A program made the position numbers and the translations under genes. From Astrothelium macrocarpum (Eukaryota > Ascomycota > Dothideomycetes > Trypetheliales > Trypetheliaceae), in NCBI GenBank assembly GCA_021030915.1, contig JAGEMR010000027.1, forward strand, positions 124,001-188,000: a DNA stretch of 64,000 nucleotides, given 5' to 3'. This document shows, one piece after another, positions 12,342 to 22,100 of the stretch. Position 1 is the first letter of the stretch. Each line of letters starts with the position of its first letter. The notes under the pieces are model-generated. The model searched no databases and had not been told where the DNA came from. It saw nothing but the letters and a program-made list of their open reading frames with translations.

Positions 12342-13664
12342 CTAGTTCAACTTTCCATGTCTAGGAATCTTCCGCGCTTGTATTTCATCCTCTTGCGATT
12401 GGCGTTTTCTAGGTAGTCGTACCTCTTGCAAGCGACTGACGAAAGACGACTGTGTCGAACCTGGCTGGCTGTGAAAGAGCTCGTCGTTGGAGTCTGAAAC
12501 CGTTGATGTTTGACTCTGGAAGCTCTGTTGTTGCGCTCCACGTAGATGATAGACTGGTTCTCTGGACGGGCCTCCTACACCCTCGTGAGTCGGAGATCCA
12601 CGTTCTGCATATATGCCACCTTCTTCACCCCTTCCCTTCTCAGATTTGTCCTCCAACTGACTTTCCGTCATTGTGGTGTCAAAGCTTGAATTAAGTGCGC
12701 GTTGTAGCGGCCGTTGTTCATCTAGACACTTGAGCTTTTCCTTTGATAGCTCTGGATACTTCCAGTCAAGTAGACCGTCACTGGCTGCCAAGATATGCAG
12801 CGCCCATAGTGCTAGGTTCACTGTGATTCTGGTTCTATCGTCACCATGATCCCATGGAATGGCTTGCCACTCAAACCTTGGGCTATCCATGGTTTCTTCC
12901 ATGAGTTCTTCGGCTGGGGCATTCTTCCTTTGCTCCACCAAAGTCCCAATTCTGGCAACTATGAGCTCTTCGTCAGTGATGATATATCCGTACCGCATAT
13001 GCGAATAGGCGCAGTAGGCAGCCAGCTGTCTGGCAGGCCACAGGTAATCCGCCGTAGGGTTCTCCACCTTGTCGTGCCGGTCAACGCACTCGCGTAGTAT
13101 TCTGCTGCTGAAGACTCGACTTGGCTTTGTCTCCCCGGGAAGTATGTTGTTTGCCTCTCGCAGGTGACATCGACCTGCCCAGTCCGGCCGCAAATCCTTC
13201 CTACCGTCGAGATGGAAGAGACTTGCTTGGCCACCACGAACCATAGTCACTTCTTGATGAAGCAGACTATTCGTTGTTTTCTGCAGCGCTTCCAGGATCG
13301 TGGATTGTGTATGTTTGATTAAAAGAGCCTCAAGGGAGTCTTCGTCGCTGATCTGGTGGAAGCATGGATGCGTTTGGGAAAAATCCTGCAGGTCATAGGA
13401 TTGGTTAAGGATCGAAGATGTTGAATCGCCAAAGAGCTCTACAATCGTTTCCAGTTTGAATTCCTTCCATTCTGAGATGGTATCTAATCTTGGATATGCC
13501 TCATTCTTGGTGCTGCTGGCACTGTTGGGCTTCTTCTTCTTCTTCTCCTTCTTCTTTTTGGGTGGAGACTTGTCAATTTCTTCGTCATATTCACTGACCC
13601 AAGCTAGCTGAAGTGTAGGATTAGCTGCTGTAAGATATTCTCGTAACGTCAGTGAGCGGATCAT
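12342..13664 (-). CDS. Fungal hypothetical protein with a PD-(D/E)XK-like core
   Basis: The ORF is open from 13883, but I place the start at Met 13664 (MIRSLTLREYLTAANPTLQL), giving about 440 aa. Upstream residues look like translated leader or intron. A Lys-rich tract (KKKKEKKKKK) follows near residue 35. The central region has PDWAG then, 17 residues later, GETK: the spacing and residues of a PD-(D/E)XK nuclease core (about residues 160-180 from the chosen start). A hydrophobic block (YGYIITDEELIVARIG) and an aromatic helix follow, then a Ser/Gln-rich tail. Nuclease activity is inferred from motif only. It is head-to-head with the kinase-like gene at 14280. Confidence 0.6.
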   Translation of the reverse strand: MIRSLTLREYLTAANPTLQLAWVSEYDEEIDKSPPKKKKEKKKKKPNSASSTKNEAYPRLDTISEWKEFKLETIVELFGDSTSSILNQSYDLQDFSQTHPCFHQISDEDSLEALLIKHTQSTILEALQKTTNSLLHQEVTMVRGGQASLFHLDGRKDLRPDWAGRCHLREANNILPGETKPSRVFSSRILRECVDRHDKVENPTADYLWPARQLAAYCAYSHMRYGYIITDEELIVARIGTLVEQRKNAPAEELMEETMDSPRFEWQAIPWDHGDDRTRITVNLALWALHILAASDGLLDWKYPELSKEKLKCLDEQRPLQRALNSSFDTTMTESQLEDKSEKGRGEEGGIYAERGSPTHEGVGGPSREPVYHLRGAQQQSFQSQTSTVSDSNDELFHSQPGSTQSSFVSRLQEVRLPRKRQSQEDEIQARKIPRHGKLN

Positions 13665-14279
13665 AGCGGACGCAACGGAATTTACAGACCAGTCGAGAGG
13701 TGCGATTGCAGTCAAATAGCACGCATTTAGGTGCAGCTGAATATTTAAGCAATAGGAAATAAGATACGTAGACTTGGGCAACACGTCAGGCGCAGGCTTA
13801 ATGGTACATATCAGGTACATGCTCGGCGAGCTATGTAGAGATAAGGAAGCAATAACATTACTTGCGAGGGTATACTCATGCAATGCGCCAATAAAGGCTG
13901 CAGGAGCTTAGGGTGTCAGGTATGAATCAATGGGGGAATTTCCCCGCATCCCATCGGAACGAACGACAAAAGCAAAGATCCATTCGAAGGGACGGTACAG
14001 GGAGAGGATGTGATTTATATAGAATAATCAGCGTCCAAAGAAACTGCGCCAGCAGAGATTCGGCATGGAACGATTGTGGGAAATAAGCCGAGACATTGCG
14101 CCAATTGGATGACAAACTCGTATGAGAACTTTGCAAGCGCGAAGTTAGATAAAGGGACGGACGTGACAGTCCATTTTCGCAGCAACTGCAAAGTCTGCTA
14201 ATTCTGATGTAGCTATGTGAAAGCTATGAGGAAAAACTTCCAATTGTAGGCTCATCAACTTTTCTCGTTGTTTAGGGCA
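13665..14279. promoter_or_regulatory. Shared upstream region of the PD-(D/E)XK-like and kinase-like genes
   Basis: About 615 bp lie between the two inferred divergent starts. Part of it (13665-13883) stays open in the minus-strand frame and may be 5' UTR or an extra N-terminus. I see no recognisable regulatory motif. Confidence 0.4.
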
Positions 14280-15230
14280 ATGCAATCGACGGTACCGGTG
14301 AGCTACGATCTACAAACGGACGTAGAGCTCCCGCCTTGCGACGGCCCGAAGCTGAAGCGTTTCCGTAATCCTGACCAAAACATTCGTTTCAAGAGACTCC
14401 TAAGCGGCACAACCAGGACAAGTAGTAACAGCAGCGCTTCTACTGCCAGCAGCAGATCTGGTGGTCACGGTCATGTCTTCGAAGTTGAGATCGACGGAGA
14501 GCCTTTTGCGTTGAAGATTGTGAGCTGCTTCGCGGTATATGCAGTGATATCTCTGATCTTTCCAAAGTTCAAATTCTTCTCGATCGACAAGGCCCGCCGC
14601 GACTTCGGACCCGCGTATCGTCGACGGGTTAATGATTATTTATTCACTTACCATTCCGATCCATTCTTTGCAGAGTGCCGGGCGTACGGAAAGATCAACG
14701 AAAAAAGAGCGAGCAAAGGATGGAAAGGTCGAGATTTTGTAGTGCGATGTCATGGGTTCATAGCTTTACCCGCAGCCACGTACGAGGACATCCTCGTCGG
14801 CCAATTCGGTATTACTGAGTGGTCTAGAGGGAAGGAGGACAGACAAGTCAGCAAGGCCGAGCGGCAGCCCTTCCGTGCTTTGGTGAAAACGCTTGCTGAA
14901 ACACCGATCACCATTAAAAGACCTGCACGAATGCTGAAAGACTTGAAGACTTTGAGGTCATTCGGCATTTTCCAGAGGGACGTATATGCGCGTAACTACA
15001 AGGACGGCCTCCTAGTCGATTTTAGTCTTGCTTGGACGAAGCCACATTGGCACTGGGATCTATTGAGCAACAAAGAAAAAGAAAGGCAGCTGCGAATCAG
15101 GCAGGATGAAGAATTGTTCCAGTTCGATAAAATGATTGTCAGCTCAGGAATAAGGACTAACGTCAGGGCGACACGGAATCAAGACTTCATCAAGCGGTTG
15201 AGAAGTAGTGGTCGTGTCGAGGAAGGTTGA
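14280..15230 (+). CDS. Small FTA2-like protein kinase with an interrupted glycine loop
   Basis: The start is the ATG at 14280. A 48-nt intron (14520-14567, GTGAGC...AAAG) is a multiple of three and could be missed; removing it joins FALKI directly to FKFFS. About 300 aa result. The opening ELPPCDGPKLKRF and the HVFEVEIDGEPFALKI block match the fungal FTA2-type kinase-like family. Catalytic residues are kept: Lys79, Asp218 and Asn223 in QRDVYARN (HRD-type), and Asp231 in VDFS (DFG-type). A Ser-rich low-complexity insert splits the glycine-rich loop. The family name comes from kinetochore protein Fta2, but many fungal members have unknown roles and I make no kinetochore claim. Confidence 0.65.
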   Translation: MQSTVPVSYDLQTDVELPPCDGPKLKRFRNPDQNIRFKRLLSGTTRTSSNSSASTASSRSGGHGHVFEVEIDGEPFALKIVSCFAVYAVISLIFPKFKFFSIDKARRDFGPAYRRRVNDYLFTYHSDPFFAECRAYGKINEKRASKGWKGRDFVVRCHGFIALPAATYEDILVGQFGITEWSRGKEDRQVSKAERQPFRALVKTLAETPITIKRPARMLKDLKTLRSFGIFQRDVYARNYKDGLLVDFSLAWTKPHWHWDLLSNKEKERQLRIRQDEELFQFDKMIVSSGIRTNVRATRNQDFIKRLRSSGRVEEG

Positions 15231-15390
15231 CCCGAAGCGAGCTGTGCGGTTGCCTGGTTGCCTGGTTGCCTCCCCAGCTGTCGATCGCGACACAGAAGCG
15301 TACACTCTCGGGTCAGAAAGGGGCTGCCCTCATAATGAAGAAATCTCCATAATCAAGAAGCAAATGTACGCTGCTTACGATGATCGCGCC

Positions 15391-16290
15391 TCAGACCTCT
15401 TCTTCGCCGACCGCTTCAAACCCACCGGCTTTCCTCCTGCCCACAGCAGTCGGTACATCAATAATCCTTGCATGTTTAACCTGCTACCAACCCAGTCCTG
15501 CCTCGCCATTCTCGTTTCTTGCTATTGCTGGTCTCACATTATTCCAGAAGTCCATCCAACTCTTGAAACTTCCCCTGCGGAATGGATTCGTTCCTCTTTG
15601 CGCAGTAGATTGAGAGCAGTGCTAGGAGCCATAACATCCATCAAAGGCAACAGTAAAGAAAGTGTCGAGGCCAATAAGTTTGCTCCATTGCGGAAGGAAG
15701 CGCTCTTTTTGCTCTGGACTGGGCATGTGAGGAGTGCTGGTAGCTGCGTTGGTTTGGGCAATGACCGGGTTTGATCCTGCGTTGGAGGATGCAAGACCTG
15801 CATCTTTGGCGTTGGTGGTCCCAGCAGTGAGTACGCTGATTAGCGACATGAGAGGTGAATCGTGATCGCAGTGGTGATTGCGGGCTTTTACGATTTCATA
15901 GTCGGCATCGGCGCGCGCGATCTGAACGAAGTAAACAAAGAGGAGCATGGTTACCCATATTCGGTGGAGCGATGTCCAAATGTTTGGGGGGATGGTGAAA
16001 GGTTCTTCCAAGGAGGAGGCCGTAGAAGTTGGGATTAAGCATACCGTGTCTGGTTGCCTTTGAGGTGAAGGGGAGGGGAGTAAGGTAGATGTAGACAAGA
16101 CTGTTGAGGGTAAATATGCCGATAATTATCAAGATAAGGTAGGAAAAGCAAGGTAGCGGTGAATCTCAATAACCGTACCATTGTCAACCCACAAACAATA
16201 GCTTTTAACAAGTTGGCCGAGAAACTATGTAAAAAAAGTATATCTTATTAATCGTCTTTGACAACATATTATTTAAAACATCTCAAAACA
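15391..16290 (-). pseudogene. Decayed AKR1-type DHHC palmitoyltransferase, C-terminal half
   Basis: The minus strand reads as the C-terminal half of an Akr1-like ankyrin-DHHC palmitoyltransferase. The catalytic DHHCPWVNN motif has become SYCLWVDN (around 16186-16206). It is followed by an HRY remnant, a transmembrane segment in a shifted frame (IGIFTLNSLVYIYL), and then IWVTMLLFVYFVQIARAD and LTAGTTNAKDAGL back in the first frame. The tail NPFRRG...DFW...ENGEAG follows, ending at 15391. Two in-frame stops (after FDGCYGS and after GLGW), two compensating frameshifts, a stop in the zinc-binding region and lost zinc cysteines show it is dead. Akr1 enzymes S-acylate membrane proteins at the Golgi. 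Confidence 0.8.
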
Positions 16291-16951
16291 TTTTATTTTA
16301 TGGATCGCTCTGGTCTTGGAATGATCGATTCCTGGATCGATTTCGTCTTAAGAAACTTTATCAAAGCGCCTTGTAGGATATAGGGCGAGGTGGTTAACGT
16401 GTCTAACCAACAATGTTGGAGGTCTAGAATGAGCAGCTTAAGCATAGATGGAGCCGATGTTGAGCTAGTGGCTTAGATCACCACTTTAGCCTAGTCTACA
16501 TCTAACCTTTTTAGATAACAAATGTGGTCGTTTTTATCTGAGGAAACAGGTAATGTCGCGAATTTTATGAATGTCGCTCAGCATACAGGGTGTTCTTTGC
16601 AACGACTCGAAACAGTATCGAGGAACTCCCCAATGAATATCTAACGAATAATTATTCTCGTGGCTCGTGGCATGTGTTCTTGCAGCCACTGTAATGCCAA
16701 TTTTTTTTCTCATTTCACCTTCCATGAAAGTAGCATAATTACCTTAAGAAATACATTTACCCTTTTTGCCTTGGTACTTGTGGCAGCACCACAGCCTCTT
16801 CGAATACTCAATTCTCGTATGGTAGACAATTAAACAAAAATGGAGGATTGCTAATAGATACGTCATGCAAACACAGCATTGCTTGTCGCTTCAGCTCAGA
16901 GGTTTTATTTTCCAACAAAGTATTTACAACTTCATTTCCCAAACTTAACGC
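16291..16951. other. AT-rich flank, perhaps with ankyrin-repeat remnants of the pseudogene
   Basis: The sequence is AT-rich. Around 16534-16725 the minus strand reads DIHWGVPRYCFESLQR, which weakly resembles an ankyrin repeat (LHWA pattern) and may be more of the AKR1 relic. No intact gene is seen. Confidence 0.35.
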
Positions 16952-18556
16952 TTACAACTTCGACTTTCCCCCACTCACCCTATCCAACTGCAACGGATCC
17001 CTCCTCTGCATCCCATACCTCTTGGCCACCCGTTCCGTCTCCTCCTTCTGCCACGCCAACTTCCTCCTCAACGCCTCCCCCCTCCGATTCTCATTCCGGC
17101 CCATCTGCAACAAATGCACCTCATCCGGCCCATCCACAATCCGCATCGTCCGGCCCTGCGCATACATATTCGCCAACGGCGTCTCCTGACTCACACCCGC
17201 GCCACCATACGCCTGGATCGCACGATCCACCACCTCCAGCATGACGCGCGGCACGAACACCTTCGCCTCCGCAATCTCGCGCAACGCGGACTTGGCATCG
17301 CCCGCATCGATCTTCGCCGCGGCGTTCAGCACCACCAGCCGCGCGGCGTCGATGTCGACGCGCGCCTCCGCCACCCGCGTCAGCATCACGCCGTGCTCGG
17401 AGAGGCTCTTGCCGAAGGGTTTCTTGGCCGGGTCGTTCAGCCGCGCGACCATCCATTCCAGCGCTTTCTCGGCGGCGCCGATGCTGCGCATGGCGTGGTG
17501 GATGCGGCCCGGGCCCAGGCGGCCCTGGATGATTTCGAAGCCGCGACCCGGGCCGAGGACGATGCTGGAGGCGGGTACGCGGACGTTGGTGAAGGTGATG
17601 TGGCCGTGGCCGTGCGGCGCGTCGTCGTAGCCGAAGACGGAGAGCACGCGGTGGATGGTGATGCCTGGGGTGGAGGCGGGCACGAGGATGACGGATTGTT
17701 GTCGGTAGGGTGCTGGGTTGGACGGGTCGGATTTGCCCATGACGATGTAGATTTGGCAGCGGGGATCGCCGGCGCCGGAGGACCACCATTTCTAGAGTAG
17801 AGTGTGAGGATGGAGGTTGGGAGATGGATTATGCGTAGGAAGGTGGACAGACCTGGCCGTTCAGCACCCATTCATTGCCCTCCTGTCTCATCTGTAGCTC
17901 AATGTTTGTTGCATCACTGCTCGCCACCTGGGGCTCTGTCATTAAGAAAGCACTCCTGATTTTCCCTTCCAGTAGTGGTGTCAACCACTCCCTTTTTTGT
18001 TCTTCCGTTCCATACTTTGCGATAACCTCCATATTTCCCGTATCTGGTGCAGCACAATTGGTTGCTTCTGATGCTACTCTTGACTTGCCCAACAGCTCAG
18101 CCATAAGCCCATATTCGAGATTCGAAAAGCCAGCTCCCTGTTTGAAGTGGTTTTTGGGCAAGAACATGTTCCATAGTCCTAATTCTCGAGCACGTTTCTT
18201 TAGGTCTTCTATGATGGGAGGATGAGCTGAGAAGCGATTGGCAGTGCCTTCCCCAATCTGTTGGACGTAGATAGGGTCTGCTGGAACACATTCTTCTTCG
18301 ACGAATTTTTCTACCTGGTAATATGCATTAGCTAAAAACTGATGCGATGTCTTTCAATATTGCGCCGTTGCCATTTCAGCTGGGAAAATGTTGCGTCAAT
18401 GATTGATGCGAGGGAGAAACACACAATATCCAATGTCTTCTTTGCCCTGTCGCTGACGAATGGTCTGGCAATGATTGGTATTCTCTCCGAAGCCGGTGGT
18501 TGGGCATTGGCGTTCACCATAAGCTTCTCCGAAGCATCGTTCTTGGCCTGAGACAT
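16952..18556 (-). CDS. Acyl-CoA dehydrogenase, ACAD10/11-like
   Basis: Three exons, 18556-18425, 18314-17853 and 17791-16952, are all in phase 0 and give 477 aa. Introns are 110 nt (GTGTGT...CCAG) and 61 nt (GTCTGT...CTAG). The N-terminal helical domain (ARELGLWNMFLP), the FAD-binding middle domain (AFLMTEPQVASSDATNI, LNGQ-KWWSSGAGDP) and the C-terminal domain (GRLGPGRIHHAMRSIG, AIQAYGGAGVSQETPLA, DGPDEVH) are all in order. The family removes two hydrogens from acyl-CoA in fatty-acid oxidation, passing electrons to ETF. No clear mitochondrial presequence is seen, so location is open. The start could instead be the Met 12 codons on. The 3' exon is strongly GC-rich compared with the first two. 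Confidence 0.9.
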
Positions 18557-19136
18557 GATTTTGGCCTTTCGTTTCCTGCTGCCGACTAAAACAAGATACA
18601 AGAAAGAAAGCAACACTATCAAGGAAAGGAAAGGTTCGTAATGAGATGGAGACCTTTGTTTCAATTACCTTTCTAGCTCATTCATGATGCGGGATGAAGC
18701 TAAGACGCCGCGGGGAAGGCCGAAGCCGATATACCTCGGCCTGGAGAAATTTATCTAAAAATCGATCACTAGTTGCTATGCAACACCAGAAGATGTTGAG
18801 TTCAGAATGCGGATGACATTGAGTCGCTTTGGAGGCGATGGAGAGACCTGATCGAGCAAAGGAGATACCAAAAAATCGAGCGAAGACGGCTGGAAATCAG
18901 CTCCTCTTCCTACTCAACCTATATACAGCCTACGAATAGTAGAGAATATCCTGTTGAGCATCCACTATGCGCTTCTCAAAGGAAGTCTTGAATGAAGCAA
19001 TGAAGATGAAACGAACGCTGTTTAAAGAAATAGCCTCCCATAAAACTCAAACCTCCCATATGAACATCAACACTGATCATCCCCAACACAGTCGTTTCCA
19101 TTCTCTCATATCTAACGCTATTCACATCCCTCCCAA
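18557..19136. other. Intergenic region, acyl-CoA dehydrogenase promoter and ABC transporter 3' flank
   Basis: No coding sequence is recognised in this stretch. Confidence 0.5.
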
Positions 19137-22100
19137 TCACCCATCATCCACCAACCTCCTCGCCTCCCACGCCCTCCGCGCCTCCTTCTCCAAAACCTCC
19201 ATCTCCCCACTCATCTCACACATGCCCCTAAAAATGCCCATCTTCTTAAACCCCTCATCCCTACCGCCCTCATCCTCCGCCCCACCATCCTCTCTCAACA
19301 GCTCCCACGGCGAGCCAAACTCCACCACCTCGCCGCGCTCCAGCACGAGCACCTTGTCATAGTCGACGATGGTCTGCAGCCGGTGCGCGATGGTCAGCGT
19401 GGTGTTGCGGATCTCGCGGATGGTGACCTGGATCTTGGCGTCGGTGGCGTAGTCGATGCTGGCCGTCGCCTCGTCCATGAGGAGCACGCGGGGTGCGGTG
19501 AGCAGGGCGCGCGCGAGGCACAGCAGCTGGCGTTGGCCTTGGGAGAGGTTGCTGCCGGATTCGGCGATGGGGCTGGAGAGGTTGAGGAAGAGGTTTTTGT
19601 TCTCCGTGGGCGTGGGTGAAGATGGGGTGGCCGGGGTGGCCGGGGTGGCGGTAGGAGGAGGGTTGGTGGGCTCCAAGGGAGAGGTGGTGCCGGGGGAGGT
19701 GGTGGATGCGTTGATGGGAGTGGTGCTGCCGGTGGAGGAGGGAGGGCCGATGAGTTGAACGCGGCGGAGAGCGGTGAAGATTTCTTCGTCGGTGAAGAGG
19801 TTGAAGGGGTCGAGATTGGAGCGAATGGTGCCGGTGAAGAGGGTTGGGTCTGCAGTCATCGTGTTAGAAATGTCGGCAATCCAGATGATATAGAGAAGCG
19901 TGGTGACCTACCTTGCGGTACCATGACAATATTCTCCCGCAAGTCCTGCAACCCAATTGTCCCAATGTCGACATCGTCCACCAGAATCTTTCCTTCTTCA
20001 GCTTCTAGCGCTCGGAACAATGCCATCGCCAATGAACTTTTTCCAGCACCCGTCCTTCCCACTACCCCGACTTTCTCACCTGGTTGAATCTTAAAATTGA
20101 GATTCTTTAATACCAAATCAAAGTCCTTCCTGTATCTGGTACTATAATTCCTAAACTCCACCGCGCCCTTGTCCGGCCACCCGGCAGGCGGCCTGCGATC
20201 GGGTATGACTGCTTCTGCCTCCTGCTCCACGTCAATGTATTCCTGTATACGCTCTACAGAATTCATGTTCTGCTCGTTCGCAGCATACAGCCTTACGAAC
20301 CAGAGCATGTTCTCCGTAAAAGTGACAGCATAAGTGAGAGCGAGACCAGCCGCCCCTGCATCTACACGCCCAACATTAAGAATGATAAACATCGCTGTAC
20401 AGAAGGAAACTAGTGAGCCAATGACATCGGCACGGAAAGCGAGCCATCGATTTGTAGCCCAGACATAGAGGAATGGTCGATTATGCGTATTGATACGGCT
20501 GAGATTGTCTCGGACGAAACGCCTTTCATCTGCATAGGCACGGATTGTGATCATACCTGAAAGCGTCTCACCAAATTGCTGGTAAAGGGGACTACGCTGG
20601 ACAGATTCCAGTCGTTTCATATCGCGGGAAGAATTAATGTAGAGATAGCCAGTAGCAATATAAAGAACAGCGATGAAAATGGCGGCAATGAGAAATGGCG
20701 GGGTGACGACGGAGATCAGTATGACAATCGTCACAATAGAAAATAAACAGTGGACAAGGCCCACAGCGACGGGTGCAATTTCTTGGTCCACGGCTTCGAT
20801 ATCGCGGGAGAAGCGATTCATGATCTGGCCGAGAGGTGTAGTATCAAAGAATCGAAATTTCGCATGCATAATGGATTCCATCAAGCGACGGTGTATCCTT
20901 CGCGAAGCAGCAAGGGAGCCGCCAAACAATACACCTTCTCTCACGAGAGTGACCACCATGTATAGTCCACCCAAGATCGCATAAACCCCAAGATAGTAGC
21001 CCGGATTGACTGTTGGAGGTGGAGTTTCCATGCCATCGCCATTCTGGACTATTATCGTGGACGGTACTTTGTTATTTGGAAACATGGGTAGGCTCCAGAT
21101 ACAAGATCCGCTCGTCAGACAAGATGATGCACTGCTTATCTGACCCTGAATGTGCGAAAGGGGTGAGGAGCGATGATTCGTCATCCGCACACTGACATCT
21201 CCTCGGTCGTAAGCGTTGGCCCATTGTCGTATCCAGACGTTCGTGGAGACGTTGGATATTTGTTGCAGAGCAAAGACCAATCCGGCAAATAACCAATAGT
21301 ACCATGGTCCCATTGCGCGAAGATACATGAATATGATCCGGAATTTCACTCTTCCAGTAGCCTTTCCTTCCGTTTGCGCGTCCCTCACTTCGTCGGGTGC
21401 ATCGCTTTCTTGTGGCTTAGTGGCTCCACCATTGGCTTGTCCATTCGCATTACCATTCATACCCGGCGCATGACCATTCTCCTCACTTATGTGAGCCTCT
21501 TCATCAGGCGATGGCTCTCTCGAGGGTTTGGTTGAAGTACCGCGAGATGCGGGTCGTGATCGATTGAAGTCTTCTCCAAGCAGACCAGAGGCGACGACAT
21601 GGTTGGGAGCTCCTTGCACAGTGACTCTGCCGTTGTCAAGAACAACAGCAAACTTGGTTTGAGGTAAGCACAATGCGGCGTTGTGAGTGACGAGAATGCA
21701 CGTTCTGTTCCGCATTAATGGACCTAGAAGTGCTTTCTCAAATATCCATTTCGCCGTGTGAGAGTCAACTGCGCTCAGGACATCATCGAGTAGGACATGC
21801 CTAGCATTGCAATATAGCGCTCGTGCAAGCGAAATACGCTGTTTCTGTCCACCAGACAATGTCACACCTTTCTCACCAACAAGCGTGTTATCGCCATTGT
21901 CGAGGATTTGGAGGTCTCTTCGCAAAGAACATGCGGAAATCACGTTTCGATATCGGGTCGCATCCCAGGGACTTGCAAAGGTGATGTTTTCTTTGATGGT
22001 GCCGTTCACAAGCCATGCTTGCTGGGCACAGTAGGCAACGCTTTCTGTGAGACCAGTCTCGGGATCTGGTCTCCTATCCTCTCGACTACGGCCGCTTGGC

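Noticed and set aside
15208..15774. 188-codon plus-strand ORF after the kinase gene
   Set aside because: It overlaps the recognisable minus-strand AKR1 relic, and its translation has no protein-like pattern.
17114..17800. 228-codon plus-strand ORF opposite the acyl-CoA dehydrogenase
   Set aside because: It is antisense to a conserved, well-spliced exon in GC-rich sequence, where long open antisense frames are expected.
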